A stretch of DNA of 5,602 nt from Candidatus Omnitrophota bacterium (GTDB lineage: Bacteria > Omnitrophota > Gorgyraeia > Tantalellales > Tantalellaceae). The stretch lies in contig JABMSC010000234.1 in assembly GCA_013204685.1 (NCBI GenBank), positions 1 through 5,602 on the forward strand. The letters run 5' to 3'. A program made the position numbers and the translations under genes. Below the pieces are notes generated by a model. The model worked only from the letters and a program-made list of their open reading frames with translations, was not told the origin of the DNA and did no database searches. Each line of letters begins with the position of its first letter. Position 1 is the first letter of the stretch. This document shows positions 1 through 4,468 of the stretch, in pieces.

Positions 1-349
1 CAACTCTCCCGGCGACAATAAATGCGGTGAATACGGGTCCGAGCTCCCTGGCTATACTTATACTGACCATCGGTGATACAAATATAACAGCACCCAACGC
101 CTTCAGCTGATAGGCGCTTTGCATGGCAATGACTATTCCGGTAAATAGAGAGATAAAGCAGACAATACCGAGGGATTGCACTCCGGCAAAGACCATCTGT
201 TCAAAAATACTTTCACGGCCGGATATCTTACCCTTAAACGGTCCTATCACCACCCACCAGAGGGTATTCAACAAAAGCTGGCCGACACCTTTAGCCGTTT
301 GTCCGGCAGTGATCGCTGTTTTTCCTATTAGTGCTACTATGTTTGCCAT
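1..349 (-). CDS. mlaE: MlaE-family lipid ABC transporter permease (partial, C-terminus outside window)
   Basis: This is the membrane permease of an Mla-type ABC transporter, which in diderm bacteria moves phospholipid between the inner membrane and a periplasmic MCE-domain carrier. The visible 116 residues begin MANIVALIGK. After a polar amphipathic N-terminal part comes the family's conserved stretch: a hydrophobic segment around residues 55-76 (SLGIVCFISLFTGIVIAMQS), then ARELGPVFTAFIVAGRV at the window edge. The RELGPV..A...AGR signature is diagnostic of MlaE/YrbE (formerly DUF140) permeases. The family is usually about 250-260 residues, so more than half lies off the left edge. The ATG at 349 is the natural start, but no Shine-Dalgarno sequence precedes it; a heptamer repeat array sits there instead. 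It follows the STAS gene by 64 nt and is probably co-transcribed. Partner genes for the ATPase (MlaF) and MCE protein (MlaD) would be expected next, outside the window. The family call is firm; the transported lipid is inferred. Confidence 0.93.
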   Translation of the reverse strand, partial: MANIVALIGKTAITAGQTAKGVGQLLLNTLWWVVIGPFKGKISGRESIFEQMVFAGVQSLGIVCFISLFTGIVIAMQSAYQLKALGAVIFVSPMVSISIARELGPVFTAFIVAGRV

Positions 350-355
350 AATTTA

Positions 356-384
356 GTTCGGAGTTCGGAGTTCAGAGTTCGGAG
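356..384. repeat. Four-copy heptamer tandem repeat (GTTCGGA) before mlaE
   Basis: Four contiguous 7-nt units start at 356, 363, 370 and 377. Three read GTTCGGA and the third differs by one base (GTTCAGA); a further G at 384 begins another unit. Read on the coding strand the unit is TCCGAAC. The array ends 6 nt before the mlaE start codon. It resembles in period and location the short tandemly repeated repetitive (STRR) heptamers of cyanobacterial intergenic DNA, but the unit is not one I recognise. Function unknown. Confidence 0.9.
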
Positions 385-403
385 CCCCCCTGCTACGGAC
401 TCC
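381..403 (-). other. Possible mRNA hairpin between STAS gene and mlaE
   Basis: On the transcribed strand, GGAGTCC (403-397) can pair with GGGCTCC (387-381) across a 9-nt loop, giving a 7-bp stem with one G:U pair. No run of U follows, so it is not a convincing intrinsic terminator. It overlaps the last unit of the heptamer array and may be a by-product of repeat composition. Confidence 0.3.
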
Positions 404-413
404 CAACTATTTA

Positions 414-749
414 CTATTCGAATGAATTTAGCGCTTCTTCTTCATCTCCATATATATCAAACAGATTATTCAATTTCGTTATTTCAAAGAGTCCCTTAAC
501 CTTGGGAGAAAGATTGGTCAATTTAAGTTTTCCGCTGACAGCTCTCAAGCTCTTAAGAACTTCCACTAAAGTAGCAAGTCCGGAACTGTCCACATAATCG
601 ACATCTTTGAGATCTATAACGATCTTATTGTTCTCGCCCGTTATTTCTTTATCCAGATATTTCTTCATGTCGGGCGACGTCTGGATATCGACGTTTCCGC
701 TTACTCTTATGATCGAAATATCATTTTTCTTTTCTGAATTTATCTGCAT
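414..749 (-). CDS. STAS-domain protein (anti-sigma factor antagonist, RsbV/SpoIIAA-like, or MlaB-like)
   Basis: A single STAS domain of 111 residues, the size of RsbV/SpoIIAA. Such proteins bind a partner-switch kinase in their unphosphorylated form and release its target. Visible landmarks are the N-terminal beta strand and SGNVDI loop (residues 17-22), the IVIDLKDVDYVDSSGL core (43-58) with the phosphorylatable serine pair S55/S56, then the helix TLVEVLKSL. The DSSGL motif is intact, so the protein looks regulatable. Start choice: the ATG at 749 has GGAGG 5 nt upstream. A frame start at 761 would add MEEK, but the same GGAGG would then lie inside the coding region and nothing like it precedes 761. 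It is 42 nt downstream of the RsbW-like gene, supporting a kinase-antagonist pair, and 64 nt upstream of mlaE. In the Mla system a STAS protein, MlaB, binds the transporter ATPase, so an MlaB role is a real alternative. The domain is certain; the role is not settled. Confidence 0.93.
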   Translation of the reverse strand: MQINSEKKNDISIIRVSGNVDIQTSPDMKKYLDKEITGENNKIVIDLKDVDYVDSSGLATLVEVLKSLRAVSGKLKLTNLSPKVKGLFEITKLNNLFDIYGDEEEALNSFE

Positions 750-761
750 CTTCTCCTCCAT
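750..761 (-). promoter_or_regulatory. Ribosome binding site deciding the STAS start
   Basis: On the minus strand GGAGGAGAAG directly precedes the ATG at 749, placing GGAGG 5 nt from it, which is an optimal arrangement. The upstream in-frame ATG at 761 has only GTGATACGAA before it, with no Shine-Dalgarno match. The downstream start is therefore preferred. Confidence 0.75.
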
Positions 762-791
762 TTCGTATCACGTCCACCCGCACAGATCTCT

Positions 792-1196
792 CTACAGATG
801 TTTTTTATCCAGGAATTTGGTCATCACTACTTTTTTGCCGCCACTCTCATAGATCGCCTCATCCATGAGATGGTTTATCAAATAAACACCGCGGCCGCTC
901 TCTTTTAAAAGATTTTCATCCAGGGTAGGATCCGGAAGCTTGCCCGCGTCAAACCCTTCTCCTTCGTCTTCGACACATATAACTACCAGATTTTCCTTTA
1001 TTTCTATTTCAATCGTAACTTTTTTATCAGGCTCATTCCTGTTTCCGTGTATCATAGCATTGCGAAGAGCTTCTTCAAACGCTACGTGAATATCGAAAAT
1101 GATATCTTCGTCTACGTTCTTTTCTTTAAGAATGTTTACAAGTTCCTTGCTTACTTCTTTTAAGAGGTGACTGTCATTTTCGATTATCTTCTTCAC
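792..1196 (-). CDS. RsbW/SpoIIAB-like serine kinase or anti-sigma factor (HATPase_c_2)
   Basis: A 134-residue GHKL-type ATP-binding protein of the RsbW/SpoIIAB class. Members bind ATP, phosphorylate a STAS antagonist on serine and sequester a sigma factor or other target. The Bergerat fold motifs are all visible. The N box is EEALRNAMIHGN (residues 41-52), with E42 and N46 matching the catalytic Glu and Mg-binding Asn. The G1 box is VEDEGEGFD (75-83) and the G2 box is GRGVYLI (101-107), followed by the typical LMDE. Length is as expected for a stand-alone member. The start is a GTG at 1196, with AAGGA about 9 nt upstream; no better start lies further upstream before the accA stop. It follows accA by 24 nt and precedes the STAS gene by 42 nt, the usual order and proximity of partner-switch pairs. 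No sigma factor, receiver or PP2C phosphatase gene is in the window, so the target is unknown and rsbW is not assigned as a symbol. Confidence 0.92.
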   Translation of the reverse strand: MKKIIENDSHLLKEVSKELVNILKEKNVDEDIIFDIHVAFEEALRNAMIHGNRNEPDKKVTIEIEIKENLVVICVEDEGEGFDAGKLPDPTLDENLLKESGRGVYLINHLMDEAIYESGGKKVVMTKFLDKKHL

Positions 1197-1220
1197 AGAA
1201 CTTTATCCTTTTCCCTGAAG

Positions 1221-2177
1221 TTATTTCTCCTGAAAAGCGCCCATCTTCCTGAACTTGTCATACCGTCTATTCAAAAGATCTTCTGTAGTTAACCCGGAAA
1301 GTTCATCCAGGTTCTTCAATATGGTCTTTTTTATTTCATTTGCCGCCAGTTCCGGATTTCTGTGGGCCCCCCCAAGAGGTTCGGGAATAACACCGTCAAT
1401 TATCCCCAATGAAAGAAGCTCGGGTGCCGTAAATTTAAGACACTTTGCAGCAGCGGGTGTTTTGCTGTTATCCCTCCACAGGATGGCCGCGCATCCCTCG
1501 GGTGAAATAACGGAATAGTATGCGTTCTCAAGAACGAATATCTTATCCCCTATTCCTATACCAAGAGCGCCGCCTGAACCGCCTTCTCCGATCACAAATA
1601 TTATTATCGGAACTTTGAGCCCCGCCATCTCCCTCAGATTATAGGCTATTGCTTCCGCCTGGCCGCGTTCTTCCGCTCCTATCCCCGGATAAGCACCGGG
1701 GGTATCTATGAGAGATATAACGGGTAATCCGTATTTTTCAGCCAGCTTCATTACCCTCATGGCTTTACGGTATCCTTCAGGATGGGCACATCCGAAATTT
1801 CTTTCAAGATTCTCTTTCATCTCCCGGCCCTTTTGATGCCCTACAATGAGAACTTTCTTGCCCTCGATATCAGCCAGTCCCGTTATTAAAGCCCTGTCAT
1901 CTCCAAAATGACGGTCACCATGTATCTCAATAAAATCTTCAGCTATCATATTGACATAATCCATTGTGTAAGGCCGGTCAGGATGGCGGGAAAGCTGGAC
2001 GATCTGCCAGGGAGTGAGGTTCTCGAAGATATCCTTCCTTAGTTTTTCAAGCCTGGCGGTCAACCGTTTTATCTCTTCGGAAAGATCGATCTTTTCATTG
2101 CTGGTAAACTTATTCAGCTCTTTTATCTTGTCTTCAAGTTCGATAATAGGTTTTTCAAATTCAAGTTCTAGTGCCAT
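1221..2177 (-). CDS. accA: Acetyl-CoA carboxylase carboxyltransferase subunit alpha
   Basis: AccA is the alpha subunit of the carboxyltransferase half of acetyl-CoA carboxylase. With AccD it transfers the carboxyl group from carboxybiotin-AccB to acetyl-CoA, giving malonyl-CoA for fatty acid synthesis in the cytoplasm. The 318 residues match the usual length (E. coli has 319). The N-terminal helical part begins MALELEFEKPIIELEDKI, typical for the family. The core carries LTPWQIVQLSRHPDRPYT (54-71), the IHGDRHFGDD segment (85-94), FGCAHPEGYRKA (128-139), DTPGAYPG (158-165), the glycine-rich GEGGSGGALG oxyanion region (197-206) and ISPEGCAAILW (224-234). All are intact. The ATG at 2177 is preceded by a purine-rich stretch (GGGAAGGGGAAG) about 8 nt upstream. 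No accD is nearby. The gene sits within a run of envelope genes and is followed by the partner-switch pair; its upstream spacer is full of short tandem repeats. Confidence 0.98.
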   Translation of the reverse strand: MALELEFEKPIIELEDKIKELNKFTSNEKIDLSEEIKRLTARLEKLRKDIFENLTPWQIVQLSRHPDRPYTMDYVNMIAEDFIEIHGDRHFGDDRALITGLADIEGKKVLIVGHQKGREMKENLERNFGCAHPEGYRKAMRVMKLAEKYGLPVISLIDTPGAYPGIGAEERGQAEAIAYNLREMAGLKVPIIIFVIGEGGSGGALGIGIGDKIFVLENAYYSVISPEGCAAILWRDNSKTPAAAKCLKFTAPELLSLGIIDGVIPEPLGGAHRNPELAANEIKKTILKNLDELSGLTTEDLLNRRYDKFRKMGAFQEK

Positions 2178-2193
2178 TCTTTGCTTCCCCTTC

Positions 2194-2225
2194 CCTGATA
2201 TTCCGATGACCCGATAACCTGATTT
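2194..2225. repeat. Four-copy degenerate octamer tandem repeat (YCYGATNN) upstream of accA
   Basis: Four contiguous 8-nt units start at 2194, 2202, 2210 and 2218: CCTGATAT, TCCGATGA, CCCGATAA and CCTGATTT. The GAT core is invariant and the last two positions vary. On the coding strand the unit is NNATCRGG. The array begins 17 nt before the accA start codon, so it lies in the untranslated leader or spacer of the mRNA. The unit differs from the other arrays in the window. Confidence 0.75.
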
Positions 2226-2246
2226 CCCTTCTACCCCTTGACCCTT
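2226..2246. repeat. Weak three-copy purine-rich heptamer-period block
   Basis: Read on the minus strand, three 7-nt blocks follow one another: AAGGGTC (2246-2240), AAGGGGT (2239-2233) and AGAAGGG (2232-2226). The first two share five of seven positions; the third fits only with a shift. It lies directly between the two clearer arrays and may be a decayed array, but purine-rich low complexity is an equal explanation. Confidence 0.3.
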
Positions 2247-2263
2247 CTTCAGTTTCCTCCGTT

Positions 2264-2284
2264 CTGTGAACTGTGAGCCGTGAA
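2264..2284. repeat. Three-copy heptamer tandem repeat (CTGTGAA) after the transpeptidase gene
   Basis: Three contiguous 7-nt units start at 2264, 2271 and 2278: CTGTGAA, CTGTGAG and CCGTGAA, each differing from the consensus by at most one base. On the coding strand the unit is TTCACAG. It ends 10 nt before the position of the transpeptidase stop codon. Same period as the array before mlaE, different sequence. Confidence 0.7.
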
Positions 2285-2294
2285 CTTCTTTCCC

Positions 2295-3248
2295 TCAACT
2301 CTGCGGAGTCTCCGTTCCATCCACTATCTCCACCACAGTCCCCTTGGGAACCATATTGTAAAGCTCTATAACATCTTTGTCATGCATGCGCACACATCCG
2401 GAGGTAGTCTGTTTGCCGATAGATGAATCGTCATCCGTGCCGTGTATCCCATATCCCGGAATGGATATAGGCATCCATCTCGCCCCCAGTTCATATTCGG
2501 GTGAGTCCGGCATGATTATACCGACCCCGGGTTTTGTCCAGGGAGGTTTTATCATTCTGTCAATAATAGTAAATGTGCCTGCAGGAGTTGATGAGTCCCT
2601 CCCTGTAGCCACAGCATAGGTCTTGAACGGTTCACCGTCTTTTTTCAAGATCAGAATGTTTTTTGCTTTATCCACCAGAATTGAAAATTCAGCAACGTTT
2701 ATTTTCAGCTTCTGGCCGATCCGTATGAGATCGCCATCTAAACCGTTCATCTTTTTAATAAGCTCAACCGTAGTCTTGAATTTTCTGGCAATAGCATAAA
2801 GAGTGTCACCGGGCTGAACGGTGTATTCAATACTGTCTTTGGTACTGACTCGAGACTCCATCATCTTTAAATTGATCTTTTCTACCCGAGAACGGATATC
2901 CTTAGCGTCCTCCACCCCGGGAAACTCTTTTAAAAGCCGTTGGTAATAATACTTGGCCTTTTCATCGTCACCTGAATCAGAATAAATAAAGGCTAGTTTT
3001 TTAAAGGACTTCTCGGCATACCTTGAAGACGGATACTGGCTTACAACCACCGCATAAGCCCCGATGGCTTTATCCTGTTCATTGTTCTCAAGAAGTTCCC
3101 CGGCCCTGTTATAAATAAGCTTTACCTTATTTACACGTCCTGAGCTTGCGGGTTTCTTCTGCGTCATTTTGAGAGAAGCATATGATATCGCTGTAATAAC
3201 AACTATAATTACAGCAATAATGGAGAGAATGAGCCTGCTTTTTGTCAT
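2295..3248 (-). CDS. Membrane-anchored TPR-LysM-L,D-transpeptidase (YkuD family)
   Basis: A 317-residue predicted peptidoglycan cross-linking or anchoring enzyme acting outside the inner membrane. Residues 6-25 are a hydrophobic signal anchor (LILSIIAVIIVVITAISYAS) with Lys/Arg before it and no clear lipobox or cleavage site, so it is probably tethered. Residues about 40-130 form TPR-like helical pairs (DKAIGAYAVVVSQYPSS, DEKAKYYYQRLLKEFP), similar to the repeats of YbgF/BamD-type proteins. Residues about 141-184 are one LysM domain (YTVQPGDTLYAIARKF, then LIRIGQKLKI) for glycan binding. Residues about 188-310 are the YkuD catalytic domain, with STPAGTFTI and the H269...S283-G284-C285-V-R287 active site intact; C285 is the predicted nucleophile. 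The ATG at 3248 has AAGGA upstream with suitable spacing. It lies 31 nt after the PAP2-like gene. The C-terminus is complete. It could favour 3-3 cross-links or attachment of an envelope protein; the sequence does not say which. Confidence 0.94.
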   Translation of the reverse strand: MTKSRLILSIIAVIIVVITAISYASLKMTQKKPASSGRVNKVKLIYNRAGELLENNEQDKAIGAYAVVVSQYPSSRYAEKSFKKLAFIYSDSGDDEKAKYYYQRLLKEFPGVEDAKDIRSRVEKINLKMMESRVSTKDSIEYTVQPGDTLYAIARKFKTTVELIKKMNGLDGDLIRIGQKLKINVAEFSILVDKAKNILILKKDGEPFKTYAVATGRDSSTPAGTFTIIDRMIKPPWTKPGVGIIMPDSPEYELGARWMPISIPGYGIHGTDDDSSIGKQTTSGCVRMHDKDVIELYNMVPKGTVVEIVDGTETPQS

Positions 3249-3290
3249 TATCCAATCCTTCGTTTAGGCAATAGCATTATTATCCAATCC
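3248..3290. repeat. 11-nt direct repeat flanking the PAP2-like/transpeptidase junction
   Basis: TTATCCAATCC occurs at 3248-3258 and again at 3280-3290, 32 nt apart. On the coding strand it reads GGATTGGATAA. The upstream copy encodes the last residues (Ile-Gly) and stop codon of the PAP2-like gene. The downstream copy supplies the leader and the first base of the transpeptidase start codon, including the GGA of its ribosome binding site. Confidence 0.7.
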
Positions 3291-3741
3291 AGAATATAAA
3301 AAAAGCAACGGCAAGGCCTACTATAATGCCTGCAATAACTTGAATAGGTGTGTGCCCGATCAGCTCTTTCAGACGGTCTTCCTGGATCTGTTTCTTCCAG
3401 TAAATATCATCCATTATTTTATTCAGGATTATCGCCTGTTGCCCCGTGGAATGTCTCACTCCCCGGGCATCGCAAACAACAACAACCGTGAACATCAGGG
3501 CCACTCCGAAAAGTGCCGTCCCCACGCCTTCATAAAGACCTATACTTGTTGCCATTGCCGTGACGCCGGCTGCATGCGAACTTGGCATGCCGCCGGTACC
3601 GACAAACCACTTAAAGTTAAACTTTTTTTCCTTGAAAATACCCAGCATAACCTTAATGGCTTGCGCAACAAACCACCCCATGAAAGTAGTCACAACCACA
3701 GGATTGTGAAAAAATTGATATGAAACACTGCTTACAGTCAT
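3280..3741 (-). CDS. Divergent PAP2 family membrane protein (DUF212/YuiD-like)
   Basis: A 153-residue integral membrane protein of the divergent PAP2 family (DUF212, B. subtilis YuiD type), about the normal family length. PAP2 enzymes remove phosphate from lipids such as undecaprenyl pyrophosphate, but for this divergent branch the activity is not established. Visible motifs are GTGGMPSSHAAGVTA (48-62), DARGVRHSTGQQA (91-103) and GHTPIQVIAGIIVG (129-142), all characteristic. Hydrophobic segments lie near residues 15-34, 57-90 and 132-152, consistent with several membrane spans. The ATG at 3741 has only a weak GGA about 9 nt upstream. It is the first gene after a strong promoter-like sequence and is 31 nt before the L,D-transpeptidase gene. 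That context suits a role in envelope or lipid-carrier metabolism, which is inference. The family call is strong; the substrate is unknown. Confidence 0.93.
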   Translation of the reverse strand: MTVSSVSYQFFHNPVVVTTFMGWFVAQAIKVMLGIFKEKKFNFKWFVGTGGMPSSHAAGVTAMATSIGLYEGVGTALFGVALMFTVVVVCDARGVRHSTGQQAIILNKIMDDIYWKKQIQEDRLKELIGHTPIQVIAGIIVGLAVAFFIFWIG

Positions 3742-3761
3742 AATGTTTATCCGTTCAATGT

Positions 3762-3775
3762 GCTTTTATAAAAGC
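3762..3775. promoter_or_regulatory. Perfect 14-nt palindrome in the leader of the PAP2-like operon
   Basis: GCTTTTATAAAAGC reads the same on both strands and has no internal loop. It lies between the predicted promoter and the PAP2-like start codon, about 20 nt upstream of that ATG. The placement fits a dimeric repressor site or an mRNA structure. No run of U follows on the minus strand that would make it a terminator. AT-rich palindromes can arise by chance, so function is unproven. Confidence 0.4.
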
Positions 3776-3810
3776 TTATATTAATAAAAGTTATAGTTAT
3801 TTGTCGGTTA

Positions 3811-3839
3811 ATTATATTATATATGCTGGAAAAAATCAA
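3811..3839 (-). promoter_or_regulatory. Sigma-70-type promoter for the PAP2-like gene and downstream operon
   Basis: On the minus strand a -35 box TTGATT (3839-3834) is separated by exactly 17 nt from a perfect -10 box TATAAT (3816-3811). A second, overlapping TATAAT lies at 3821-3816 but has poor spacing. Transcription would start near 3804, giving a leader of about 60 nt. The promoter sits in the only AT-rich, gene-free gap of the window, between folE and the PAP2-like gene, and no intrinsic terminator is visible after folE. It was read by eye and not scored. Confidence 0.65.
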
Positions 3840-3874
3840 TCAGTTTGACCTTACAATCATTACCATTTAATCGA

Positions 3875-4441
3875 TTACGGCCTGCGATGCCGGATAAGCG
3901 ACAGCGCCTCTTCCCGTGTTTTCTGGCTTGAACGAAAAACGCCCCTTACGGCACTGGTAGTTGTAATTATCCCCGGTTTACTTACACCCCGCATGCTCAT
4001 GCAGAGATGTTCGGCTTCGATAACCACAAGAACCCCTTTGGGGGAAAGCTTCTTCATCATAGCATCGGCTATCTGAGTAGTGAGCCTTTCCTGGACCTGA
4101 AGACGCTTGCAAAAAGCATCAACAACCCTCGCTATTTTACTCAAACCCGTGATCCTGTTCCCGTCAGGAATATACGCTACATATGCTTTTCCTACAAAGG
4201 GAACCATATGATGCTCGCACATCGAATATAGCGGTATATCCTTGAGGAGGATGATCTCATCGTGTTCTTCTTCGAGAAACACCTTAATTTCGTCCGCACC
4301 TTCTTTATTTGTAGAGCCGAGTATCTCTTCGTACATATTTGCAACTCTCTCGGGCGTATTTTGCAATCCTTCCCTTTCGGGGTTTTCGCCAACCGCCTCA
4401 AGTATTTCTCTCACTGCCTTTTTGATCCGTTCTTTATCCAT
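3875..4441 (-). CDS. folE: GTP cyclohydrolase I (type IA)
   Basis: FolE converts GTP to 7,8-dihydroneopterin triphosphate and formate, the entry to folate synthesis and, in many bacteria, to queuosine precursors. It normally works as a cytoplasmic toroidal homodecamer. The 188 residues include an N-terminal helical part (ERIKKAVREILEAVGENPEREGL, the EGL..TP.RV motif at 24-33) and the catalytic T-fold. Zinc ligands match the zinc-dependent type: C75 and H78 in MCEHHMVPF, and C147 in AEHLCMSMRGV; H77 and H145 fit the other active-site histidines. TTTSAVRGVFR (160-170) is also typical. Start choice: the ATG at 4441 has AAGGGGA about 6 nt upstream. A TTG at 4465 would add eight residues but has no good ribosome binding site. 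It follows mnmE by 27 nt and is likely co-transcribed with it. Confidence 0.97.
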   Translation of the reverse strand: MDKERIKKAVREILEAVGENPEREGLQNTPERVANMYEEILGSTNKEGADEIKVFLEEEHDEIILLKDIPLYSMCEHHMVPFVGKAYVAYIPDGNRITGLSKIARVVDAFCKRLQVQERLTTQIADAMMKKLSPKGVLVVIEAEHLCMSMRGVSKPGIITTTSAVRGVFRSSQKTREEALSLIRHRRP

Positions 4442-4446
4442 GTTTG

Positions 4447-4455
4447 TCCCCTTAT
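4447..4455 (-). promoter_or_regulatory. Ribosome binding site deciding the folE start
   Basis: AAGGGGA on the minus strand lies about 6 nt before the ATG at 4441, a strong Shine-Dalgarno match. The longer in-frame alternative, a TTG at 4465, lies 3 nt upstream of the mnmE stop region and lacks a match at the proper distance. The ATG start is preferred. Confidence 0.65.
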
Positions 4456-4468
4456 TTACATGCAAAGT

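Noticed and set aside
123..356. A 77-codon open frame on the plus strand at the left end
   Set aside because: Antisense to the partial mlaE gene, whose RELGPV...AGR signature fixes the real frame on the minus strand.
381..403. The hairpin after the STAS gene as an intrinsic terminator
   Set aside because: No U tract follows on the transcribed strand; the repeat array and mlaE follow directly, so read-through is more likely.
2194..2284. CRISPR array or mobile-element ends in the repeat-rich spacer
   Set aside because: Units are only 7-8 nt with no spacers, no inverted terminal repeats, no target-site duplication and no transposase or cas gene.
3340..3723. A 127-codon open frame on the plus strand
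   Set aside because: Antisense to the divergent-PAP2 gene, with Cys/His-rich low-plausibility sequence. The minus-strand protein has clear family motifs, so this is a shadow.
3762..3775. The 14-nt palindrome as a terminator for folE
   Set aside because: It is about 100 nt beyond the folE stop, downstream of the predicted promoter, AT-rich, has no loop and no following U run on the minus strand.
4192..4401. A 69-codon minus-strand frame inside folE
   Set aside because: Out of frame within the strongly conserved folE coding sequence; Arg/Lys-rich with no domain or ribosome binding site.
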